Assembly (NCBI GenBank): GCA_018398765.1
Contig: JAHBMJ010005284.1
Span: 45,984 to 72,436, forward strand
Source of the DNA: Chromera velia
Lineage: Eukaryota > Sar > Chromeraceae
Direction: 5' to 3'
DNA length: 26,453 bases
The notes under the pieces were generated by a model. The model worked only from the letters and a program-made list of their open reading frames with translations. It did no database searches and had not been told where the DNA came from. This document shows, piece by piece, positions 17,124-26,422 of the stretch. Position numbers and translations under genes: made by a program. Numbering within the stretch: position 1 is the first letter of the stretch; each line of letters begins with the position of its first letter.

Positions 17124-20100
17124 GTTGGTAGATCATACTTTTTTTCTTTTTGCATTCATTTACTTTTGTCTGTCATTTCTGCCTGTTTGCTTGCTTATAT
17201 TTCCTGGACAGAGAGGCTATGCGTTCTAGTGAGGAATCAAGGCTTTGTGATCGGCACAGAAAGGCAAATTGAAGAATGTCATTAATGCTAGTGTGCTCCA
17301 TCAAGGTACTAGGAAAAGTGGAGGGCGTTCCTTCTTTTGTGTTTTGTCTCATGTTTCCGCCAAGCATCTTCAATCTTTCTCGCGTTTTTTCCCTCTCAAG
17401 TCTTGTCTCCTTCTCCCTCTTTCTCTCTTGCTTCTGTTCCTCCCGGCAGATCAGAAGGAGGCACTGGTCTCCGGTCCCGACCCTCTCCCCTGGTCTCTCC
17501 CCAGGTCCCTCTCTTCCGTCAGCACCCAAACAGACAGAGCCCCAAATTGCCCCCCGGGGTCCCTCCCCTTCTGCCGGGCGGCTCCCGTCCCTCCTCTCGA
17601 GGACAAGCCCCTGGGCAGGGACGCCCGCGATCCCGCTCACCCTCACCCCCCCCTGTAGACGTGGCGGCGCTCCCACCAGCCCAGCAGAGACGCCGACCTT
17701 CTTCCGCTCATGTGTCTCCTCTAGTCCCATCCCGACAGGAAAGAGAGAGGCATGCGCGGAGACACCAGAGCGCTGCGGGGGCACCAGAGGGAGATCCCGA
17801 CACTGATGGCAGGAGGCGGATTCTGGGTCAGGGCTCTCAAAGACATCTTGGAGGCACTCGGGAGGAGGGAGAGAAGGGAGCAGGGAGGAGGGAAGGGGGA
17901 AAACAACACAGCAGTCTCAGCAGACAGCACAGCAGAGAGCTTAGAGTCCTCGGCATCGGGAGGTCAGCCACTCCAGTCTGTCTGTTTTTCCTTTCCTTCA
18001 TTGTTCTCTTTCTCGCAGTCTATGGGCTTGTGTGTCCTTTTCTTCTGATGCGCAGCTCCCAAGATGGTCGGATAGAGAATCACAAGACATGCAGGAACTC
18101 CCATGCAGGAAAAAGAGAAGAGCATGGAGGCAGAAGTACGAAGTCGATTTTGTTTTTTTGTTGTGGACATTCGGGGATACACCTCTATAATATGTCGATT
18201 AATTGACTTAATGAATCGATTGCTTCATTCGAACACTCCATTCCATTTAATTAATGCTCTCCCCCAGTGGTCTGTCTGCATGTCTCCTGAATTTCTTCCT
18301 TCCTGCAGCAGTTCTCCTCCCGCCTCGCCAGCCTGTGCGTTGACTCCCCGTTCCCGTTCGCCCTCTGTCTCCCGCTCCGAACGAAGAAACTCACGACACC
18401 ACCGTGCCAGCGGAACTTGGGCCCAACTTTCCCGGGCACAGGGGGGGAAGAGGGACTTTGGTGGTCACTCGGCGGCAGAAAGGGAAAGGGAGATGCCGGG
18501 GCCCCCCAAAGGTTCCAGATCTCCTGCTGCGAACAGTGAGAGTCGCAGTGCAGCCAGCAGCAGAAGGGAGTCTTTGGACTGTGCAAGACCCGCCCACTCA
18601 CCTCTGTTGGTTTCTGGTAGAGCGGTTCTCACACCTCCAGGTTCTGCACCCCACTCGCCTAGAGCACCGGCGACTCCCACTGAGAAAAAGGGAGGAGACC
18701 ACGCGAGGCGAAAAGAGCGAAGAGCATCTACGAAGGAAGAAAAGGAGAAAGAAGCTCATGCAGGTACAAATCCAAATCCTGCATTCACTCAGGCAGGATG
18801 GCATCGGAATCGTCCCTCGAATCCTTCTTCTGCTTCGGCGAAAGAGGGCCAAGGAGAAGAAACAGGACAGAAAGACAAAGACAAAAGATTGGGATCCTCC
18901 AACCTTGCCCCAACAGATACAGGCGGAGGGGGAGCTCTCCCGCCGACGGGGCCTTCTCGTCGCTCCTCTCTTCCCCGCCCCTCCCCCAACCACTCACTTC
19001 TCCCACCCCTCCATCCCACACCGGCACCGTCTGCTTCCTCTTCTTCTGCACCACAGCCACACAACCACAGCCGCAGAGGGTCCCATGAAGGGTCAAAGGG
19101 AACGCATCCAGATCAGATACAGACGCTGCAGGTACGTACGTTTGTCCGACCATATTGTTAAATGTTTATATTTTACATCTTCTCAGTGGCTGACTTCATA
19201 TAATCTGGAATTCGATTTTCGATTCTGGCACGTCAAGGCGGGATGAGAGAGGGGGGCGGCGGTACTATGTCTCTGTCTGTCTGTTTGTCTCTTTTAAAAC
19301 AAGCACTTCTGAACTGCCTCTCGGCCCCAACGGCACTTGAAGACTCCATCCTTCCTTCCTGTCTTTCTTTTCTTCTTTCTTGCTCACAGGACACGATTAT
19401 TGGAGGGCGCAGGGATTCTGCACAATACGACCTGCCGGGCCCATCTCAACCCCCCCCCCTTCGTTCCCCTCCCGACCCCAATCCCGCAGCTGCCCCTCAA
19501 ACTGGAGTCTTCAGCCTCGGGAGCGGACTGAGAGAGATCGACCCAGCAGAACCTCATGGAGACACGGTCGTCGTGAGGAGAAATTTAATTGCCGGACCCG
19601 AAAGGCGGTTGTCAAATCAAGGGGGCGGTTTGGGAGGAGGGCCGAAAGTCGAGAGGGGCCCCGGGTCCCGCGCAGGATTCGGTAGTGTTCTGCGCAGTTC
19701 GTCCCTGGAGATTCTCAAGGGGGGAGCGGGGGCCTCTCGCCTGGCTTCTCCCAATCCGGCTGCCGTCTCTGTCCTTTCTGGTCGGTCAGATTCTCTCTCT
19801 CTCGAGAGAGAGACAGAGATGCAGGCACAGGCAGGTTGCAAGGAGGCCTTCTGATTTGATTCTGTCTTCTTTTAGTAGCACAGGGAGCGCTCAGACCTCC
19901 GCCTCTTGCAAATCATTTAACGGAGATGCCTGTAGGAAAAGCTGTGTGGGAGGGGGAAAGGAGCGGAAGGGAGAGTAATGGAAGCGATGGAATAGACGCC
20001 AGAAGGAGTGGAGGAGGAGTTGAAGTCGTAGAGGAGGACAGAAAAAGGAGAAGGGAGGGAATGCAGAAAGAAGCAGAGTCCATGTTTGGCGACCGGTCGG

Positions 20101-21211
20101 CCATTCTCACACACATCAGTGGATGATCAAAAGACCTGTCCGTGCAGGCAGGAGGTGTAGAGTCCACCGTCATGCATGCATGCTTTGTGTGTGATGTTGT
20201 CCACTTCTGTCAGTAGACTCTGTAGGGGAGACAGACACCCGCAAAAAGATTCAATGCTTATTTCATTATGTCGCCTGTCGACCTCCCGCCTGTCACTTTT
20301 TGTTTGTGTGTTCTTTCTTTCTTTCTTTCTTTCAAATTTGCCCCTTTCAATGCAGACAAGTCCAAGTTGGTCGGTGGAAGTGGAAGTGCAGGTGTTCGAC
20401 AGGTGGAAGGGCTCAGGCAGGGATCACCAGGAAGGATGTTTCAGGCAGCGAAGGAGGGGGACGCCTCCCCTCTGAGTCGACTGCTGGAGGATCACTGCAA
20501 GGAAACGGGGAGAGGGGCGCAACTTCAGAAAGAGAGGGAGCAAGGGCAGGAGCTGGAACCCGAAGAGATAGAGGCCCTGCAGAGAGCGTTCGGGGACGGT
20601 GGCAGGGACGGGCTTGGTGACACTGCCGGGGGTGATCCAATCGAGTACGCTGTCGGTATCACCCCGGATGACAGTGAAGATGAGGGGACCTTGGGATTGC
20701 CTTACGGGGGCTTAGGCCTCAAAGAGGGGGGGGTCGAGGAAGAGGAGGGCGGGAAGAGCGTTTCCAGGAGGGAGCAGAAAAGAAGAGCGGTGGGGCGTCG
20801 AGCAGCAGACCTTGCAGAGAGACTGCGAAAAGTCCGGAGGGAAGTGGCGGCATCCAGCTCGGGTCCGTCTGTTTGTTTCTTTGTCTATCTGTTTGTTAGT
20901 CTTGATTGCGTGCTGGATTTCTCTCTGGGTGTGTGTTTTTGCTCCCGTGTTGCCAGCATGCATGCAACACCTCTGTGAATCTGTCTGTCATCTTCAAGAA
21001 ACAAACGACGCACGCCATCAAGTCTGCATCAATCAGACCCTACGGATGGATAATACAGAACAACCTCAGTGTGTATACATCTACACTGCGTACACGATCT
21101 ATATGCACATGATTGTACAGAAGATGCGCATGTCCGTACTGAATGAATGCCTGCAGACCCTTCCTGCAGTTCTGTCTGGCAAGAGGCTATATATATATAT
21201 ATATATAAGAC

Positions 21212-21243
<32 letters not shown>

Positions 21244-21486
21244 GGTGAATGCCTGCAGACCCTTCCTGGAGTTCTGTCTGGCAAGAAGCTGTTGCGTTCC
21301 TCTTGGAACATGTGCAAGCCCAGAGGGAGATGGGAATAGGCGGAAGTGGAGGGGAGGGGGGAGACGGGGGGGAGGAAGAGAAAGTGCGTGGTTTCATTGC
21401 GGAAAGACCTCTCTTGACGGTCCCGTCTCGTCTCCTGGCTGTGTACAAAGTCAGTCAGACCATTTGTCTTTCATTATGTTTGGATA

Positions 21487-21525
<39 letters not shown>

Positions 21526-21898
21526 CTGTCTATCTGTTGAGAAGAAGAAAAAAAGAAGTCATGTGTCCTGTCTGTTGTGTTGATGAAGGAAAGAAGAGAA
21601 AAGACAGAAACTTGTAATCTGTCTGCCAGTTTGTGTGTATGTGCCGGACTGCCTGTCTATCTATCTGTTCTTCCCTTCCTTCCTGTGTCTTGTGTTCATG
21701 AAGAGAGAGGGGGGAAAGAAAGAAACATATTGTCTGTCTGTCTGTCTGTCTCCACCTTGCCAGCTGTCTCTCCGTGTTGCACACATTTAGTCGAATCAGT
21801 GGCCGGAGCTTTTGGTAGTCATGAAGGACGCTTGTTCTTAGCATGCCATGTGCAAGAAAAATCCATGTGTCGATGAGTGATGGGCCTCCGTCTATTTC

Positions 21899-21954
<56 letters not shown>

Positions 21955-21969
21955 CTTTCCTTCTTTCTC

Positions 21970-22001
<32 letters not shown>

Positions 22002-22554
22002 TTTTTCTTTCTTTCTTTCTTTCTTTCTTTCTCTCTCTTTCTCTCTCTTTCTTTCTTTCTCACTTCCCACCTTCCTTCCTTCATCGTCGTTCAGGGAGGC
22101 CTTTCTTTCTCCCTTATCGTCTTCCAAAAGAGAGAGCCCCCCTCCTTCATCGAACGTGTATTTGTTACAATCGATCGTGTCTGCATTTCATTTTCTTTTC
22201 TGTTGAAGTATTTGGTCGGTCTCAAAGTGTAAGCGGGCTCAATTGAATTCGACCACGTTTGCTGAGAACGGAAACCGTGTGCGCTTTCGCAATTGATGCC
22301 CAACTTGAGTCGAGTAAATCTTTGCCTGTGTTTACTGTGTTGCGTGCGTCTTGAAGGTCCCTTTACTTCTGTCTGTTGCTGTTTGCGGTCAACAATGTTT
22401 GACATGGTGACGCTTTGCGGTCGCATCACTTTGATTTATCAACAATGTCCTGTTCTTTTGTTTCAATTTGTGCGGCCACGTGCAGGTTATTCATCTAGAA
22501 GCAGAGCTGGCGGAGTGTAGAAACGAACTTGAGGGACTCCCTGTCATTCTTTAA
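13965..22554 (+). CDS. NEK-like Ser/Thr protein kinase with long low-complexity C-terminal tail (11 exons, 1248 aa)
   Basis: Exons are 13965-14303, 15308-15467, 16029-16159, 16798-17123, 17450-17962, 18309-19131, 19390-19834, 19876-~20118, 20356-20862, 21259-21449 and 22486-22554. Phases agree and the sum is 3747 bp. The kinase domain spans residues ~7-262: glycine loop GRGSFG (13-18), VAK lysine 35, alpha-C Glu 53, HRDLKTMN (128-135), DLG (148-150, in place of DFG, as in several NEKs), GTPYYLSPE (167-175) and DIWALGC. All catalytic residues are present, so activity is expected. NEK kinases act in cilia and the cell cycle; the role here is inferred only from family. Residues ~263-1240 are Ser/Pro/Arg/Glu-rich with no recognised domain. 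The last exon encodes [22 protein letters not shown], a short coiled-coil-like end. Exon 8 and the 41-bp intron before it are the weakest calls. Splice sites of exons 2 and 10 are duplicated. Confidence 0.82.
14304..15307 (+). other. Kinase intron 1, carrying the tandem array
   Basis: The donor is CAG|GTCCGT and the preferred acceptor is TGTGTGCAG at 15307. The first 430 bp contain no recognised coding sequence; the remainder is the 68-bp array. The intron is phase 0. Confidence 0.75.
14738..15349 (+). repeat. Nine identical 68-bp tandem repeats across a splice acceptor
   Basis: The unit starts CTTTTTGGTGCTTCTTC and contains TGTGTGCAG followed by the first 42 coding bases of kinase exon 2. 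CAGACTTG recurs at 14761, 14829, 14897, 14965, 15033, 15101, 15169, 15237 and 15305, always 68 bp apart, with no mismatch seen. Only the ninth copy runs on into HRDLK. Each of the other eight is a complete pyrimidine tract, acceptor and exon edge. The array is free of stops in all six frames. Confidence 0.95.
15468..15578 (+). repeat. Three 37-bp tandem repeats across a splice donor
   Basis: Units begin GTCCGTCTCTAAACACATGC at 15468, 15505 and 15542. The first GT is the proposed exon 2 donor (codon phase 1). Copies differ at only a few bases (atgcaTag versus atgcaCag; the third copy diverges at its end). Confidence 0.9.
15468..16028 (+). other. Kinase intron 2
   Basis: This 561-bp GT..AG intron starts with the 37-bp donor repeats and ends AACGCATGCAG. 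Joining G (15467) to GG (16029) makes the Gly of GTPYYLSPE. Nothing else was recognised in it. Confidence 0.75.
16160..16797 (+). other. Kinase intron 3
   Basis: The intron is 638 bp and phase 0, with donor CAG|GTCAGG and acceptor TATGCAG. Its 3' part carries TG, GA and CGTG microsatellite sequence (about 16648-16758). No coding sequence was recognised. Confidence 0.75.
16648..16758 (+). repeat. (TG)n(GA)n(TGCG)n compound microsatellite
   Basis: A TG tract, a GA tract and a GTGCGT tract lie 40 bp upstream of the exon 4 acceptor. Confidence 0.88.
17124..17449 (+). other. Kinase intron 4
   Basis: The donor is ACAG|GTTGGT and the acceptor is CCCGGCAG after a long pyrimidine-rich stretch. Phase 2 rebuilds an Arg codon. 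In-frame stops (for example TAG at 17227) show that it must be removed. Confidence 0.65.
17450..22554 (+). CDS. Kinase C-terminal tail exons 5-11
   Basis: These exons encode about 880 residues of biased sequence: RS/SP-rich (exons 5-6), Gly/Pro-rich (exon 7), acidic and basic alternation (exons 8-9: [19 protein letters not shown]), a small compact segment in exon 10 ([20 protein letters not shown]) and the terminal helix in exon 11. Such composition suggests an intrinsically disordered phospho-regulated tail (inference). Exon 9 to exon 10 joins through a split Asp codon; exon 10 to 11 is phase 0. The stop TAA at 22552 is followed by AATAAA-like sequences near 22612 and 22634. Confidence 0.68.
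17963..18308 (+). other. Kinase intron 5
   Basis: It runs from GAG|GTCAGC to TCCTGCAG, phase 2, rebuilding a Ser codon. The interior is T-rich with no recognised feature. Confidence 0.62.
21145..21188 (+). repeat. Decoy duplicate of the exon 10 acceptor and exon edge
   Basis: These 44 bp match 21247-21290 with two differences. The duplicate contains GCCTGCAG and the first 32 bases of exon 10. The copies are 102 bp apart and separated by an AT dinucleotide tract. Use of this upstream acceptor would keep frame but meet TGA at 21246. Confidence 0.85.
21187..21230. repeat. (AT)n tract with potential hairpin
   Basis: Two TA-repeat blocks separated by AGAC can pair with each other. They are followed by GTAT repeats to 21243. 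Confidence 0.85.
21450..22485 (+). other. Kinase intron 10 with TGTC repeats and a long polypyrimidine tract
   Basis: This 1036-bp intron runs AAA|GTCAGT to CGTGCAG, phase 0. It holds (TGTC)n at about 21487-21537 and 21730-21752, and a nearly uninterrupted TC/TTTC tract at 21896-22064. No coding segment was recognised. Confidence 0.68.
21896..22064 (+). repeat. Polypyrimidine (TC)n(TTTC)n tract
   Basis: About 170 bp contain only T and C. The sense strand of the kinase transcript is pyrimidine. Such mirror-like tracts can form triplex (H-) DNA. Confidence 0.9.
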
Positions 22555-22949
22555 ATGATGAATCAACCCAATGTGGTGAGCGCACAATGGCCTAGAAAAT
22601 AGCCTAGCATAGTAATAAACATGATTGAATCATATAATAAAAGTTGTTGACAACTTGTTGTTCAACCAAGATAGTCACAGTAATACAACATACTAGTGTG
22701 ATATCCTACTGGGGCGCGCCAGGAGCCACGGAAGGCGGCAGGCCTCACCGGACTATAGATGAGCCGCGGGCGGCCCCCGCGTCAAATAGGCCGCACAGGA
22801 CCCAGGGCCCCAGACCAAATCAATGTACACAGGCATGCTACCAGAAAGCAATGCAGTGGGCCCAATTTATGTGGTGCCACTGATTTATGTGGTAACGATA
22901 GAATACATGCACGTCGGACCCCAACCGGATCTACATTTGGCAAAACGGG
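22555..22949. other. 3' flank of kinase gene; no gene recognised
   Basis: AATAAA-like signals near 22612 and 22634 may mark transcript ends. A GC-rich block (about 22710-22815, including GGCGCGCC) follows abruptly after AT-rich sequence, a compositional break that suggests a junction. Confidence 0.45.
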
Positions 22950-23324
22950 TTATTTTATAGCAGGACTAAGAATTTTGTCACACAATCACCCCTGTCATAA
23001 TTATCGATATGCGCGCGCGACCTCGCAGATGCACGCGGGCCCTTTTCGCACGCCGCCGCACATATGCATGTGCATGCAGGTCAGTCACAGCTCAACTCAA
23101 CCCTGAAAGTCAAAGTCCACTACAAAAGAAAGAATCAAAAGAACATACACTTGCAGTAGCACTATGCAAGGCGGTGGTGGCATATCAAGATGAGCCCCGA
23201 ACAAAAATTTACCTCACCGCCGCCTTAACCCCCTCAAAATTTTTTATGAGGAAGGGGCGAAGGGACCGTTTTCCTTTCCCTTCGAATCGGCAAGCTATGA
23301 TCTAGAAGGCATCAGACAGCCTTG

Positions 23325-23381
23325 CTAGACTCTCTCTAGCTGCATGGTACAGAAAAAAGGGCTCCCAGATATACAGGGAGT
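23325..23381 (+). repeat. Dispersed repeat, copy 2
   Basis: It matches 8035-8091 (TAGACTCTCTCTAGCTGC, then CAGAAAAAA and AGGGAGTG). It lies inside the inverted-repeat element. Confidence 0.65.
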
Positions 23382-24102
23382 GTCAAGAACGACAGTCAGA
23401 GAGTTGACACTTCAACAAGTTGAAAAGGCCTTCCTGGTCTCTGAAGTCTAGAAAAGGCTGTGATGCATCAATGATGATAAAATGCATACCGATACATACT
23501 CCATTTGGTCTAAGTAACTTAGTTCCAACAGGGGATAACGAATAGTTGGTGTACTGTGAACTTCAAGTGACAAGTCTGTTCAGGAACAGAAAGATACACT
23601 CCAGAGGGCGTCTTATATGAAATTGCTGGAAGGGCTTTTTCCTTTTTGAGCGCTTCAAACCTGTAGCCATCGCACCAAGGTACTGCCCAATACTTATATG
23701 CTCCTGTCTGGAGGGAAAGAGCAGGATAGAACCACTTACCGGGGAAGCTGGAGGTCGATCAATACCCTTGAGACACCAATTCTCCACAACAAGAAGTTAA
23801 AACAATCTCGCCTTCCTACAACCAGCAGACGCACCAGAAACCTATCCCGCTGGCCTAGGAGGATGACAACAGATGAGTAAAATTGCCGGAGATCGATTCT
23901 GTAGTCTCCTGGTAGAAAGAAGGAATATTGCTTTGGAGGCCTCAGACTGGGAAGTACTTTCCTGACTGCTCTAGACTGGAGTTGCCAAACATGCAAAAAC
24001 AGATCAACTGCACCACAAGACTTCACTCCGATACAGATACACTTTGTCTAGTACTAAGGGAGTGGAATGGTACCACTTTGACCATCGGTACTGCTCTACA
24101 CA

Positions 24103-24571
24103 ATCGCATGCCACGGGTAAGTAGGGTGCTTTTTGCCTCCCCCTCTGCATAGAAGACCGGCGTTTTTCCGCAAAAAACTTGTTCTCATAATTAGTGAAGA
24201 GTTAGAAGCTGAAACTTTATGTAAGAACACGTTGTAACGATAGAAAAAGAACTATGAAACAGATTTTTTACATCATTAAAAATTATTTCTAGAAACATAG
24301 GCTGCCATACAAATTTTATAAGTTTCATACCATTTTTTTTACTATTCAAAACCGTAAAAAAATGGCCTTAAAATCAAAAAATTTGTATGACAGCCTATAT
24401 TTCTAGAAATGATATAAAAAATCTGTTCCATAGTTCTTTTTCTATCGTTACAACGTCTTGTTACACAAAGTTTCAGCTTCTAACTCCTTACCAATTATAA
24501 AAAAGAGTTTTTTATGGAAATGCGCCGCTTTAGGGGGGCAAAAAGCATCCCACTCACCCCCGGTATGCGAT
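24103..24571. repeat. 469-bp near-perfect fold-back (inverted repeat)
   Basis: The left half from ATCGCATGCC to about 24337 pairs with the right half ending GGTATGCGAT at 24571. Conserved blocks include GTTAGAAGCTGAAACTTT / AAAGTTTCAGCTTCTAAC and CGATAGAAAAAGAACTAT / its complement. The centre near 24337 itself pairs (CCATTTTTTTTAC with GTAAAAAAATGG). This is MITE- or Foldback-like; no coding capacity. Confidence 0.85.
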
Positions 24572-24963
24572 AAGATAGAAAGGAAGAGACGAGAGGACGA
24601 AATGTTCCTTCTCTGTATGTACGTTGGTGTACTTTTTGAGCAGTCTCAGCATATTTTAGCAATTTTGAGAGTGACCCCAGAAAGTTTTGGTCCAAATTCA
24701 TGCACCACTGCACTCAGCGGCCTCTGGGGACCATTTTGGTGCCTTTCTGGGCATTATACGCCACCGGGATCGTCTGGACGGGCTTAATCCCCTCAAAAAT
24801 TTTTAGCCCTAATTTTTATTCGGGGCTCATCTTGATATCAGCCTTCCACCTTGCGTATGAAGTCTAGAATGAACAGATGATGTAACCATTGAACTGAACA
24901 TATATGAGTAGAATGAATAGATTCATTTATTGACTGATGAATTGTGACCAATCCGATTCTCTG

Positions 24964-25016
24964 GACTTGTAAATTTTTACAAGTCTTGCAAGGTCCGCAC
25001 GGCGCCCGAAGGGCGC
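24964..25016. other. Two adjacent perfect hairpins
   Basis: GACTTGTAA..TTACAAGTC (9-bp stem, 4-base loop, 24964-24985) is followed by GGCGCCC-GAA-GGGCGCC (7-bp GC stem, about 25000-25016). They lie in the right arm of the inverted-repeat element. A terminator or transposon-end structure is possible; function is unknown. Confidence 0.55.
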
Positions 25017-25555
25017 CGCCACTTTTATAATAATAATTCTGTCAGGGGTGATTATATCTGTCTCGCTCGCATTGCGCACCCATTTTTTGATCTGTTCTAT
25101 CCTCAGTCCTACTATATATACTCCAAACGACGCGGCGTCTCTTCCTACATGCCGTCCTGTGACAGTCCAGAATCAGGGAAGAAACAGAGGAGATTCCAAT
25201 TCTTGTGGTCAGACACAAGACTGGAAAGCAGACGGGGCAGTCTCCAACGTCTCGAGCACGAGCCATGCCTGATGGGATTGAGTGAAAGCTAGCCGATAGG
25301 TTGAGATTGAGTCAAGTGGAGTCATGTTGAGTCGGTAGTCGTATTCGGACAATTCGAACCTTAAGCCTGTCTTTAAGTGAGCTTTCTGGCAAGTCCTCTA
25401 GCTTCAGAATCTGTTCTCAGCCTATAGCTTTGTCTTGAGCCATCTCTGTGCGGCGCCCAGTAGCACAGAACATTTGGTGACAGCCAGCTCAAAAGAACAG
25501 CGAGCAACCTTCTGTTGTGGAGCGGTCGTGTCCTTGCCGTCTCCTCCCTCCACTG

Positions 25556-25870
25556 CGTTGGTCAGCCTACCTTTTCCCTTCCTGCCTGCATCCCTACAAC
25601 TCCTTCAGCTGTGTGCAGCCTTGTTGCACTCTTGCAGCCTTGTAGTTGACAGGTGGTCAGCCAGGTCGACAGAAAGTGCCAGAAAGCCCATCCGTGTGAC
25701 TGACGAAGTTCCTTCACAGCCGTCTCCACCCTTTGCTCTGTTTGTCGGCCTGCCTTCCTCCCGCTTGCCTGCATCCCTCTGATCCCTGCAGCCTTGTGCA
25801 GCGTCATAGGACCCTTGCAGAGCCTCTGTTGACGAATTGTTAACTGGGTGTTGGAAGTAGCGTGCCAGAT
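25556..25870 (+). repeat. Diverged direct duplication (~120 bp units)
   Basis: The block at about 25556-25681 (CCTGCCTGCATCCCT, then GCAGCCTTG, ending GTGCC) is echoed at about 25739-25868 (GCTTGCCTGCATCCCT, then GCAGCCTTG, ending GTGCC). Similarity is partial, estimated by eye. Confidence 0.5.
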
Positions 25871-26338
25871 CGATCGAGTCATTGAGTGTGTGACAGTTAA
25901 CTTCAGACTGAGTGTGTGTGTACGTGTATACGAACTGTGTGCCATCACACTTCATCCTAAGCTGTGTCTAGCCCTTTGCACACTCAGGAACAGTCACGTA
26001 GACCTCAATACAAGGAAGTAATCCTTGCTTATACCTCTCACGAGGCTTATATAGCAGGCTTCCTCCCAACCTCCTTATACCCACACCTTGTAGCCTCCCT
26101 ATACAGACCTCTACTACACCTCTAGGGGGTAGCACTAGGATGAACATTATAAGTACCCCTAGTTTGGCGGGCTTTCTAACTAGTTAGGATGATAGTTTAG
26201 ACTTATGCTATATAAAAGTTATAGATATAGAACATACTGGTGATTTGATTTCTATGGTGGCGGGCCATTCATGCTTTCTAGTTCATGAGAAATTCTTGTT
26301 CAAAGGTAGTGTCACCACGATCTGGCGGGGCTTTTTAT

Positions 26339-26422
26339 GGTGGGGATAGACTGTGACAAACCTTCACCTCCCGCCAGTACGCCTGCCCCACCACGTCCCG
26401 CCAGACACAGTCAATCCCCGCC
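26339..26422. repeat. Inverted repeat with 17-bp arms
   Basis: GGTGGGGATAGACTGTG at 26339-26355 pairs with CACAGTCAATCCCCGCC at 26406-26422, with two mismatches. The loop contains CCCGCCAG twice. Related GGCGGG motifs lie at 26174, 26259 and 26325, and GGTGGCGGG also occurs near 7849. Confidence 0.7.

Larger units (their letters stand above)
20863..21258 (+). other. Kinase intron 9
   Basis: The donor is the third use of GTCCGT. It contains the decoy exon-edge duplicate (21145-21188) and an AT-rich dinucleotide run (21187-21230), and ends GCCTGCAG. Phase 1 rebuilds Asp (G+AC). Confidence 0.72.
22950..25125. mobile_element. Diverged long inverted-repeat element, probably non-autonomous transposon
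   Basis: Sequence near both ends is repeated in inverted orientation in at least three ordered blocks. TATAGCAGGACTAAGA near 22955 matches the reverse of 25100-25125. AATCACCCCTG(TA)CA at 22985 matches the reverse of 25041-25058. ATATCAAGATGAGCCCCGAA at 23182 matches the reverse of 24821-24840. The spacing between the last two is similar in both arms (about 180 bp). Between the arms lie about 1.5 kb without a credible ORF and a nested fold-back. No transposase was recognised. Confidence 0.5.

Noticed and set aside
21843-22232. Ser/Leu/Phe-rich ORFs over the TC/TTTC tract
   Set aside because: Low-complexity translation of an intronic pyrimidine tract.
22644-23305. ORFs in the GC-rich block and left arm
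   Set aside because: No motif was recognised, and they overlap inverted-repeat sequence without conservation of frame between arms.
25042-25490. Complete LTR with primer-binding site
   Set aside because: The TG start, TATA-like run and TGGTGACAGCC are suggestive, but no second LTR, gag or pol lies in the window, and the TG start also fits the inverted-repeat element. Kept only as an alternative.
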